Source: Gonocerus acuteangulatus (lineage: Eukaryota > Arthropoda > Insecta > Hemiptera > Coreidae). From it: a stretch of 64,000 nucleotides of DNA. A program made the translations under genes and the position numbers. Positions 21,646 to 34,681 of the stretch are shown piece after piece (position 1 is the stretch's first letter; each line of letters opens with the position of its first letter). Under the pieces are notes generated by a model. It was not told where the DNA came from, ran no database searches, and saw only the letters and a list, made by a program, of their open reading frames with translations. The stretch spans positions 60,385,249-60,449,248 of the forward strand of contig OX328124.1 in NCBI GenBank assembly GCA_946811695.1, read 5' to 3'.

Positions 21646-24600
21646 ATGAAGTGGTTTAGTGGAACAATAGCTGATGCTATATCTTTTGCACAAGTGCAAA
21701 AAGCTACATTCGTTGCTTACATAGAAGGCAATTTTCCCCGTTTTCCGTTTTGTAAATCATGATTTGCTATTGATTTAAATTTTAAGTGTAATAATGTGTC
21801 TCCTATCTTCTCAGGTAGCTGTGAGAAATCTCAACTTATGACATCTGTTTTCAATGACAGGGAAGTTTGTAATAACCTGGAATGCAGCAGATTTGTTTGT
21901 GTTAAATTTGAAGCTGAGAGTATAGGACATCGGCAACTGGTGGAAATCTGTAAGTCAATTTATTTAACTATATTAGTGAATGACTTTTACAGTTGTTATT
22001 TGTTTTTAACCAGCAATAATTCTTTTTTCCTTGGGTTAGATAAGAGAATTCCAATACCATCGCTGTTTTATATTTCACATTCTGGCGTGCCTTTAGATAT
22101 TGTCAGTGGTGTGTTATATAATGAGTTGCCTGAGCTTAAGGAGGCAATATTGGATGCAACTGTCAAGTCCAATCAGTTAAATTTAAATCAAAGTCCACCA
22201 CGAAGTGATGGTAAGTTTTGTTGTTTTTATTAATTTTAAAATCAAATATTCACTGTTTTCCAAAAGAAGAATCTTACTATTGATGCCCTGCGGTGTTTAC
22301 AGGTACTTTATATTGGTAGAATCGTAATTGAGAGTACTGATCAGGTGTTGAATTGAAATTTACAGAATGATATGTTCTAGTGGAAGTGTGTATTTATTGC
22401 TAGAATGACATTGTAATTAAAAAAAAAAAAACAAAAAAAAATACAAGGGATAGAATTAATAAGTAATCATGGCACATATTTTATTTATTCATATAAAGAA
22501 TGACTATATCTCTGGCTGATATTACATAAGTTTATTAAAATGAAATTTAGTAATTTTTCAAATTAAATTATTGTTGGGGTCTCTCCGTGGTTTACGCATT
22601 GGATTCTCATGCGGAAGATGGTGGTCTGAGTACTGTCTGCAGCAGGAATTTTTCTCATTTCAGGGCCTCTTGAGAAAAATCCGAGCTGCACCATGGATGT
22701 CGGCGCTAACAGCCGAGATCTCGGTGCGCTGTTAAAAAAATAAATAAATTATTATTAACAGAAATAATAAGGGGAAGAATCCCCCCCCCTCTACAATGCT
22801 ACTTCTCTTAATTTCTCTTGTATTAATACGTTCACTCTTTTCACTATTTTTTCTCAATGTCTGAGCTAATATTTAGTAATCATTCTTTTCCATTCATGGA
22901 CATGAACAAACATGGAATTTCATAAACAATAATTTATTTCTATACCTTTCATATCTGTTGCTTTTTTTTTTTCCCCATACCAATTTGTACTTTCAAAATT
23001 ATACTATTTCAGTTCCGCAAGACAAGCTGCTTGAAGAAAGACGAATCCAGATTGATCAGATTTTGGAAAGCAGAATAAAAGAAACAGAATCTAAAAAAAG
23101 AAATAAAACTCCCAAACCAAAAGAGGTAGTATTATTTTGAAAATTTCATTTAAATACTTTGTGAAAAATTTAATAATTTACTAGCTGAGCCTCTTACTTT
23201 GTACAAACTGAGCTCCTAAATCCAGGGTGGCGGAGACCTAATGACCACAGTTAAAATGGATACCTCTAATTTTTGAATTATGGTGATGAAATAAACACAA
23301 TCTGTAGCTAATGAATGGAAGTCTTACTCTAAAATAATTTACAATCCTTCATTTATCATACTGTAACATTTTGGATGTGACTAGGCTGCTTGTGCATTCA
23401 GCAGCCAGATCTCTTGGGTTGTCAGTAGCTTAATATTGGCAATTTTACTTTCTCACATATCCATCTGCTTAGAAATTATTCAGGAATAATGTGCATATTG
23501 TGACAGACTTTTTTTTAATAAGTATTCAGAGGTTATGAATTGAATGAAACCATGTTCAAGGCATATTAATTATAAATTGTTCCTCATAATATCCTCGTTC
23601 CTTCGAAAAATAAAATAGCCAATGCTAATTGAAAACCTTAATGATCAGTCATGAAGATTAGATAGTTAGCCGTCGAGGCGATAAGCAATTAGGAATTTGT
23701 TGGGATTCGGCTAAGAAAACATCAATACGATTTTTGTAAAAAATCTGTATTTAGGACGTTTCGGCTACTAATTGGTAGGTATGTTGTTACAACATAATTG
23801 TTCTCATATTTTAGCAACAAATTATTTATATATTGTAAAGATTAATTTTTATAAAAGGATTGCGCCACGTTGGGTCGCCATTTAATGTTATGATTATTTT
23901 TTATTTAAAATAAAACGATTTTAATTAGTTTAATAAGTTTTATTATATTAAATTGATTTAATCTCAGGGATAAAAGTTCCGAGTGATTGTATAATATGAT
24001 ATTTATTTTTTGACAATTCCGAAATACAAAACAATATTAAAGTATAATCAAACAAACAATAAAAAAATTAAACAATACAAAAAAATAATTTTACCTTTGA
24101 ATTAATTTACTTCAAGTAAAATGTGAATCTACTGCACTTCAGTAATTTCTTCTTCAGTGTAGTACGCTTTCTTGCCAGGTGCATATGATGGATATGGATA
24201 TCTTGATATTCTGGACTCAGTTGTTTTCTCTACCCGTCTTCTATTATAGATAGCAATAGACAGAACACTGTACTCTCCAAAGGATAGACTTTAGCTCTTC
24301 ACTCTACGACTGCTAGGAATAGACTGACGCCTTGTTAGCAGGAAAGTTGGCGTCTTTTATTTCCAACTTCCGCATTTTTGCCGGTTTATGTATAAAAATA
24401 ATAATTATATTTTTGCAATACTAAATAATTAATTTATTGTTTTCTGATTGTTCATTTAATATGTATATATTGTACATCAGTATTGTCCAAAATATTATTA
24501 ATTTAAAGTGTATATAATACGATGTTATTTGTATTTTATGGTTTGTGCTTTTCAAACTATCGATGGTTATTTGAATTTAAAAATATTTTCGTGAATGTAA

Positions 24601-25807
24601 TATATCATTACAGTGTATAAAAAAAAAGTTGATTTATATGTATAGATCTATCAGTTATGCAACTGTTAAACCCTTTTTCTCTCTATTAATTCTATTTTTT
24701 GTCATTTTAGGTGATGAAGGCTACCAATGAGTAGCCGAATCGTCCTTAATACAGATTTTTTTTTACAAAAATCGTATTGACGTTTTCTTAACCGAATCCC
24801 AACTAATTCCTGATAGCTTAATGATCAGTGTTACATCTATCACTATTTTCCTTCTAAGCTTGTTTCTTGATAGGAAAAGAACAAAAGCGTAATATTTTAA
24901 CCCTGCATCAAGATGTACTAATATGAAATTCAAAGCATATCATGATAATACAATTTTTTTTAATTTTGTTGTTTATTGTCAAAATATTCTATTATATTTA
25001 TATTTTACATTATAATATGCAATAACTGTCTTCTTTTTTGTTGTCTTCTCTTAGGAAAGTGGTGAAGGAGAAAGCAAGAAAAAGGAAAATGTTGAAATAA
25101 AACAATCAAGAATGCCTCAGCAAGATGCAGAACTTAAGAAAATGGCAGAAGAAAGAGAAAGAGAAAAAAAAGAGGAAGCTCAAGCAAGACAAAGAATTCT
25201 TGACCAAATTGCACAAGATAAGTATGTTTTTTTTTTTTTAATAATGGTCCCCTTTTTCAATAGTTTGGTGCCTCAATAAAATACTTTTGTTGGGAAATGG
25301 TATTCGGATTGACTTATGTCCTATTCATGGTTTCACCACCTCCAGGTTCCCAAAATCAATATTTTGATATAGGAACAAGTTTAGTTTGATATTTTGTATA
25401 TTACCTCTAATGTGTAGACGGCTTATTTTTCTTTTAAAAAGGTTCATTCTGTGTAAAATAATTTTATATCTCCTTTTGTTCTTCCAAGGAATAAAATTGT
25501 TTATATTTGTGTCATGACTAGTTTTTAATTTCCTTTTAGGGGGTTCTTAAAGTGATGGAATTGTAAATTAAGAATATTTTGTTCGACCCTCTCACTTCAT
25601 CTTTTGCTTTATATTTATTTATTATCAACAGAAGAATACTAATTGCGGTCTCCCGTGGACTAGTGGCTAGCGTGCTAGATTCATAAGCGGGAGATGGTGG
25701 GTTCGATCCCCACCGGCGACAGGAATTTTCTCATCTCAAGGCTCGCTGAGAAAATTCCTGGCTGCACCCTGGATGTAGGCGTTAATGGCCAAGGTTTGTC
25801 GATGCGC

Positions 25808-25841
<34 letters not shown>

Positions 25842-28800
25842 TAATTAACATAAGTGATTTGATCAGGGCTGTTTTAAAAATGATTAAGTAAGCAGCATGG
25901 AAGTTTTTTCTAAGATCAAATATCCGTTATTAAAAAGAAGTGTTAATATTGTATAGAGCAATAAGTTAACTATTTCATCACTTATTCCAGGGCTGAAAGA
26001 GCTTTAAGAATGAGATCAGCAGAAGCTATTCCTAAAAGTGATGTGAAAACTTCTCCTCCCTCCAACGTCACATCCTACAGGTAGGCTTGAATAATGTACT
26101 TGAGTGAACTTCAGAAATTAATCTTAGTTGAAGTTTTAAAATATGAAAATATCTTGTAAATTATGCTGACATTAAAGACTTATTTGGGGGCGAGGTTAGC
26201 TCAGTGGTAGAGTGCTGGAATAATATGCCGGAGGCACCTTTGTTTAGTGTTGCTTTGAAGTATGTGTAGTTGGGTTCCAGCTTTGAAGATTACTCAAATT
26301 ATAGGAGCAAATATTTATAGGACGTTTCCGGTGAGCTCACTGGCACCCATCAGCTAAAAACAAATTTAAAAATTACTTATAAAAGCAACCACCAGTTCTC
26401 CACCACAAAGATTTATTGTTTTCTAATAGCAACATTTTCAGTGTCTAAAGCTCCGGAATAAATGCATCTTGTTTGTCACCGAGAATGGAGGTTCAGAGTC
26501 CGGAAGCAACGCATGAGAAAATAATAAATCTTTGTTGATTTTACCTGTATGATGCAGCAACATCTCCAACTGGTTAAATCAATGCTAAGAAATTAAAAAA
26601 AAATGTAATATTGAATTTTAACACAGAAATAGTTACAGCAATATGGTAAAGAAAGATTAAAATGGAAAACAGGGCCACAAGGTGGACCAGAAGCTAGCTT
26701 ATTGAGCGAAGCTGGGACACCTTAGAGTGGAGCCCCCTTAGTGTTTGGGCTCCATGTTGTTATTCATCTTATGATTCCATCAAAGAGAAGAGTTTCTTGT
26801 TCTTATATCTTCCTGGGGATACTGTGTCAAAGGTATTTGGGAAGACTGTTTCTCTTCTCCTCCATTTTTTGTTTATTTGGCTGACATCTTGGCATAAGAT
26901 GATGGATAACAAACCTGAACAAACATTACAACAACCTGAACAATGTTGGATAACATGATGAATTAAACAAACATTTGGAGAGTGGTCATTGAGCATAAGG
27001 TAAAAGAGAAGAAGTTGTCTAGTGCTGCTTTCGAATATGCCATTCATGGCTGACACATCTACACCCCTGGCCAAATTTTATTGTACACCTATTATCTGGG
27101 TTGTATCTCTATTATTCCAAGGTAAAGACATTAGGATAATTTGGGTACTTAAAACTAAAAACAAAACTCCTTTTGAAATGATTTTATTAGAAGTATAAGC
27201 TTTGTAATAATTTTTTTTAAAAATTATTCAGTTAAAAGTTGGCCAAATTTAATTGTACACTTAAAAATTAATTCAAAAACAAAAAAATAATTAAAAAAAC
27301 TAGTAATCAATGGCATTTCCATTTATTTTAATATCATTTAAGACTCTTCTGTTCATTGAGCAGTACAAATTTTACAATTATTCTGGCTTTTTGATTTTAA
27401 TATTGTCAGCTGCTTTTAAAATAGCCTGCCATAATTATTCATCGTTTCGGTACGCTCCCTTCTTGTAAACCTCTGCAGATAGTGCTCTCCAATAATTTCC
27501 GATGGGATTGAGGTCAGGAGAACGTGCTGGCCACTCTAACACTTGAAGACGCATTTCGGACAACCCCTGCTTTGTAACTCTGGAAGTATGCACGGGAGCA
27601 TTATCTTGCAAAAAATAATATTTTCCATCTGGGAACACAGATTTCATACAGGCCACGACTTTTTCTAACAAAAGTGTTAAATACAGCTGGCTATTAATTT
27701 GTCCAGAGAAGATTTCTGAGAGAAAATCGCCTGATTCTGTGATTGCACCCCAAACCACGACTCCCCACCTCTCGATTGGCGTTTAGGACGGTTAAATGAG
27801 GTACTAGGACCTTCCATACAACTATACTCCTCATCAGGGCCAACTTTAGAAAAATCTTTCCAGGTGTCCAGATGAACTGGTCTAATGCGAGCCATTAAAC
27901 TTTTTTTTTAAGCAAAATTCCCGATTAGCGTTGGTAAGAGGATTTTTTTCACAACTTTTTTCCATTTTATACCAAAATCTTCTTATTGTTCTTATGGACG
28001 CAATTAAATTGAGATTGCCTTGAGTTTCCTGGAACTAACCAGTTCAACTTCTTTAGATAATCGACAGATTTATCTTCTTATGTGCGATTCCGATCTCCTA
28101 TTTACCTTTCGGTTGGGTCCTCTTTTCATTTTTATTCTGTTATAATCGTTTTTTTTTTACCAAATACGCCACTGTAGTATGTGGAAGACTAAACTTTTCC
28201 GCCACAGCTCTATATGATGATACTTGTTCTACTTCTTTTTTTACTCGTGAAATAAGACCAAATGAATATGTTTTGGTTTAATACAAGACCGGTCTCAGAC
28301 AGTAGGAAACTTTAAACAGACTTAATCCACGATTTCAGGGTAGATAAGAGGTGTACAATTTTATTTGGCCAAGTTTTCTTTGTCATATTCTGATTAATCC
28401 TATTTCTATGCAAAAAAGGAGCTAGTAAATATTCTAGCCTGGTTATTGACCTTATTATTTGTTTTACATACAATCAGATACTCATTTCCAATCATTAGAA
28501 ATTAAATCAAGATTTAATGGTTTGCACTAGAAACAAAGTGTACAAATAAATTTGGCCAGGAGTGTAAATCTCATGAAAAGACTGGACAGGCTGACATGTG
28601 AATTATATAACACCCGATTAACTATAAAACTCATATTGACAGAATAGCTATTAAATTAAATTTTAACGTCCATTTATTATTACCTACGAATTTTAGGACG
28701 GGTTATCTATAGGTTACCACCCTATTCTAGCCAGGCTAGGGCTGATGCCTTTTCTTTTTTCTAAAGAAAAGCCACCACCCCTAGTGGGAATCGAACCCAC

Positions 28801-29249
28801 GACCCTTTGGCACGGAGTGTTGTGCTCACACCTTAACGCTCATGGCCACCGGGCCTCCAAATGGCTATTAAGAAAAAGTTCTGGTTTATGACTGAACTAC
28901 TCTCAGTTGGGGGTCAATAAATAAACGAGATTTATGCTTACTTCAAAAATAAAACTTCTTTGAGAGACTAATACTATACAAGGAAAGAATATTATATATA
29001 TAAGTCCGTGAAACCTCCCTACAGCATACACCTCTATTAACGGACATTTTCTGACAGTTCCGAATTTTACTATAGGTAAAATAAACCTCCATATTGCGGA
29101 CACCTCTGTACAAAGGACACGGACAGAAAACCCTGATTTCTTACCTCCTTACTACGGGCAATTACACCTAATGTTATTTATAGAAGTGTTCCCATTGGTG
29201 TAGGTTTCCAGAAAAATGTGTTAACAATATCAAACTCTTTGTAAGAATA

Positions 29250-29310
<61 letters not shown>

Positions 29311-32300
29311 AGTGACTACAAATATCTTCCTACGAATTTCACAACAAGAACCCCTCCCTTTTCAGCAGAAGCATATGATTTTCCTGCTGGCAGATTACTA
29401 TTGATTTACCTACGCGGTATCACGGTTCTGGGAATATTCCATAACTCTGTTCGGTTCACATTCCTTCCGCAGAACTTCCCTCTCTTCACTTTTCAGTTGG
29501 TTTTAGCTCTTTTTGAGTAAGTATAGTGCTTTCTCTTCAATATCTCTAATCGGAAATCTCTGACACTTAAAGAAAAAATTGACGTGATAACATTTTCCAA
29601 TCGCGAAAATTGTGGTGTGCATAAAGTTGCCGAGTTTTTTAAGATAGGGAAAACACAAGCAGCAGAAATATTGAAAAATAAAGATGAAATTTTAAAGAAA
29701 TGGACGGAAAATTGTGACAAAAATGTTGTCCGAGAACTAAGAACTTCTTCATGCTTTAAACTTTTTAGAATAAAAACTTTTTTTAAGTTTATACTTATTG
29801 AACTTCTTTCTATATACTTAAACAAAACTTGTTATGGGTAATTATTAAATGGTTAATTAAAACATGAATTAAATGTACAAATTCGGTACGTATCCATTTC
29901 GACCAACCCCTCTGTATAGTGGACACCTCTCTATAGTGGACAACTTTGGTTCTCCCACAGGTGTCCGCTATAGGGAGGTTTCGCTTTATATATTTATAAT
30001 TCATCTCAGAAAATTAGTAATCTATAACATTGAGATTTATATATCTACATGTCAGTAATGCGCTGATTAATTCATGACTACACATAATTATTAAATATAA
30101 ACATAAACTGTGCAGATACAGTTAAATGTTCCATTTTTTTTTTTTTCTAAATTACATTTGAATTGTTTCATCACCATGTAGCATAAAACAATAAATAAAT
30201 ACAAAGTGTTTTGATTTTTCCATCTTTCCTGATACACCCAGAAGGCATCGTTCCATTTCTAGCAAACCAACTCAAAACTTTCTGCTGTCTTATAACCATA
30301 GATTGGATGTCCACTGCTTTTGATGACATTTTTATTGATCAGGAGTTTTTCCCATCCTATTTTTCACTTTCTATTCTGCTTGTAGTGAGTATTTGGCCTT
30401 GGTATAAAGACAATTTGTGGCCTCTCAAAATCAGTTTTAGTAGTCTTTTGCAATATAATTTGTGACAATTTAATTTTTTGGATAATTAATGGAATAGACA
30501 AATCTATGTTTATTAAGTTTTTAAAATTGCTACATCTCATATTTATTATTTTTCAGCTCACAAGCTCGTATACAGTTCAGACTTCCAACAGGAGAATCTA
30601 AGTCGAATATGTTTCCTAATGAAACTACACTATCCCAGATTAGAAATTATATTGATAGCAATTTTGAGCTACCATACAGGTAAGGTTTAGCAATTTATAT
30701 TTATTATATTAAGCTACCAGGCATTTTATATATGGAGAAAGAGATATTTTAAGTTCCCTATTTATATAGGTATAAAATACACAGCTCAAAAAATTAAAAT
30801 TTGCCAAATTTATAATTTCTATTGTAAATTTCAAAATTTTCTTACTCTAGCTTAGAAAACAAAAACTATGTACATATGTATCTAAGGGAGCATTGATATG
30901 TTGATCTGGAGTGGGGAGTTCAGGTAAACCACTGGTAATAGTTATGATGTAAGAATAGTCAGTTTATTACAGAATTAGAATGACAATGACCATGTAATAT
31001 TGGGCATAATTTTTGATGAGAGTTTTGGATAAATGGAATATTGAGGCCATTCGAGAGTCGAATTTTGTAATGAGAATAAATAAACGAAAGCGTTGAATTT
31101 TGAATGAATTGGAAGGCTTTGTAGATACCCAGAGTTGTATGCAATAAGTCCATAATGAGCTTGATGTTGAGTATAAGTCAAGTAAATGTAGTAAAAGTCT
31201 TTACCGTTTGTTGTGTTCTTGTCTCTTCTAGGTAATATATGGTCTTCAAGTTATTTTTTTGTTAATTATCATTCCTAGGTAATAGATTTGGGATTGTTGA
31301 GGAAGAAATGAATCCTTAATCCTTCTGAGACGGCCTGTCCAACCCTACTAGTACTGCTGGCTGGGATTGAACAGTAGTGCTTCCTCCGCTTTACTGGTGA
31401 AATACTAATAAGGGCCTTTAGAGGGCCCCAAACTTTGCAAAGGGACGTTGTAGGAGGGGGAAACCCTCATTCAATAGCCTCAAACTGCATTTTTATGAGC
31501 TCCAGCAGATGCAAGAGTGACTATAGCTTACAAAACGTACCACTGGATATCGCAAAAAGCTGTGGTGGCTTTCAATTCCGAAGTGAAGAAATGCCCTTAC
31601 AAAAGTGACTACCTGTCCACAGGACATGCAGATCCACTGCTACAACATGCCGGCACAAAAGTGGCTTACAGTCTCAAAAGAGTTAAGGGACACCAGAGGG
31701 CAAAGGTTAAGTTTCAGGATTTCTGTGGGTTTACTTTGATTGTCCATTTGATGAGCCAAAAATCAATGAGGTTGGGGTGTGCCTGAAGGGATGTGGATGT
31801 GAGATAAAGTTGGTAGCTGCAGAAAACTAAGGCTGTCTTTGGCAAACATATGGAGGGAGAGATGTCTCGGGTTGATATAGAACATCACCTGTATTTACCA
31901 GGAATAGGCTAAGAATTCCACCTTGTTCTGCTGAGGGAAAATCTGTCATGTCACTCGTGGTCAAAAGCCTGAGCTACATCGAGGTTGACACCTTTAGCAA
32001 TAATGTTTGTTTTTTAAGACTGTCAAAATCAAATCCACAATTCTGTGACATTTCATGTGTATAGTGGGATGAAATTGAAAAAAAAACTAAGTCAGGAAGA
32101 CTAGTTTATGCGTTCAATGATGACTTGGGTATGTTCTCTTAGGCAGTAAACATACTTACAAGGGAACATCCCCATTTGCCTGGAGCTGATAAAGTTTGTA
32201 CTTTTATTAAACATGTGAAACTAATCGATACATATTTTTTTATATTGGCCCAATCTCACGTTTAGGACGTGAAACCACCCTTCCAAATTACACCTCAAAT

Positions 32301-32525
32301 ATTCTAACTTTTAAACTGGCATAGATAGAAAAAATATTTTAAGGAAAAATGTATGATATTTTACATACAAAACAAATATTTAAAAAAAAATGTTGAAATA
32401 ATAATTTATTTCTAAAACATTTTTCTTTACTCGATATCAACAATTTTGTTATGAAACGAAAGAATAGGAATATGTTGCTGCATTATAGGAAGTATGATAT
32501 TTTTAATTTCCATCTCGGATTTCAG

Positions 32526-32590
<65 letters not shown>

Positions 32591-34650
32591 TAATAGGAAA
32601 ACCAACAAACTCCAAGGTCTCCACCACAAATGATTTATTTTATTCACTCAAAGCAAGCTTTCGGAGTCTACAGCTCCATCCTCAGTGCTTCTACAGCATA
32701 GAAAAACAAAACATATATAATCTTTAACACCTGAGAATAAGCTTATCAAATAAATTTGAATTGTCAGGAACCATTTAAAAACAATCAATGCAATCATAAA
32801 AACCAATTAAATCCTAAAACACAAAACACGTAATCAACCACACAAGCATTCATACTCAAAAATACATTAAAAACAGCAAAATACACACTTTCTGTCCAAG
32901 CACACGTACGAAAAAGTAAATAAATAAGTACATAAATAAAAAAAAAAAAAAAAAAAAAAACAAAAAAAAAAAAAAAAAACACTAGTGAATCACAAGTTAA
33001 AAATAAAAATAAAAACCTAATGCTGAGGTACCCACCCAGTTCTTCACTGCAGGCGGTTCACCCGTAGACTGAGGTCTCTTCTTGGGAACTCTCTGAGCCG
33101 GGATAATCCTTCTTCAGTCCCGTATTTTAAACGCCAAGTATCCGTCCTCGTATTGAGATTTTTACCTTTATTTATTAGTTTATTTAATTTAATCTCGATC
33201 CCTTCTATCACGTTCATCTTATACCCCTTTTTAACATTGTGCAACAAAGTTACATCTGTATTGTGGTCTTATTTTTGCCAATGAGTGAACATTTCAGAAG
33301 AGTTATACGTCATATGCTCATAACACCTCTTCTTCAGTTTACGACCACACTGTCCAATATAAGACACCTCACACGATGTACATGTTTTGTTTGAAAAATT
33401 TTCCCTGATATTTACAATAATTTTGGCGTAAGCAGATTTTAAGTAATTGTATGAATTCTGAAATAACTACAGGATTGATTCAAACAAAACACAGGCCTGG
33501 TTATGGGTTCTCCCATTAGCCCTTTAGCGGCTGACATGTTTATGGACTGGTTTGAGGCATGTTTCATAAATACTAAGAAAAATCCATTCTATGGTCGGAT
33601 CAAATTTTGGTACAGGTATGTGGACGACGTATTTTTTGGGGTTTTCCGGGTCGCGTGATGAATTGACTGGATTGTTAAAGTACGCCAATGGATGTCATGG
33701 GTCTATTCGGTTCACGTCTGAATTGGAAGTTGAGGGACTGTTATGTTTTTTGGATTTACAGATAACGAGAGAGAAGAAGGCTCACTCATTTGGCATATAT
33801 AGGAAGCCCACTTTCACAGATACCTTGATTCCATCTGACTCGAGTCATAGTTATAGGCACAAATTGTCTAGTTTTATATATTTAGTTGACCGAATGCTGA
33901 GGATCCCACTTAGTAAAGGAGACTATCAAAATGAACTAAATACCATAAAACACCTAGCACAGGTGAATGGTTATGGAAAAACGTTAGTGGATAAACTAGT
34001 GAAGAGACGTCTCAAAAAAATATATGGGAAAGATGGGGACAAAGAAGAGTCGCATAAAACATCGATCAAATGGTGTTCTATGCCATATATAGAAGGTCTT
34101 TCAGACAAGTTGGGGCAACAGTTAGGTAGCCAAGGAATTAATGTGGCTTTCAAAAACCTTGGCTCTTTAAAGTCTCTACTGTGTAATGCCAAGGAAAAAG
34201 TACCCTTAGTGGAGAAGTCTGGGATTTACAAGATGAAATGTACATCGTGTGAGGCGTCTTATATTGGACAGTGTGGTCGTAAACTGAAGAAGAGGTGTTA
34301 TGAGCATATGACGTATAACTCTTCTGAAATGTTCACTCATTGGCAAAAAGAAGACCACAATAAAGAGGCCCTCGATGTAACTTTGTTGCACAATGTTAAA
34401 AAGGGGTATAAGATGAACGTGATAGAAGGGATCGAGATTAAATTAGATAAACTAATAAATAAAGGTAAAAATCTCAATACGAGGACGGATACTTGGCGTT
34501 TAAAATACGGGACTGAAGAAGGATTATCCCGGCTCAGAGAGTTCCCAAGAAGAGACCTCAGTCTACGGGTGAACCGCCTGCAGTGAAGAACTGGGTGGGT
34601 ACCTCAGCATTAGGTTTTTATTTTTATTTTTAACTTGTGATTCACTAGTG

Positions 34651-34681
<31 letters not shown>

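Noticed and set aside
25645..25725. tRNA gene (Met-like, CAT in anticodon position)
   Set aside because: The acceptor stem does not close and the sequence runs into a SINE body with a poly-A tail shared with other copies.
29584..29841. Independent host CENP-B-like gene
   Set aside because: The helix-turn-helix frame sits between pogo/Tigger terminal repeats and ends without a catalytic or dimerisation domain; it is transposon remnant.
31517..31786. Plus-strand frame MTIAYKTYHWISQKAV...
   Set aside because: The minus strand of the same stretch gives ordered Jockey RT motifs, so the plus frame is a shadow.
32427..32727. Frames encoding poly(Ile-Tyr) on both strands
   Set aside because: These are translations of a (TA)n microsatellite.
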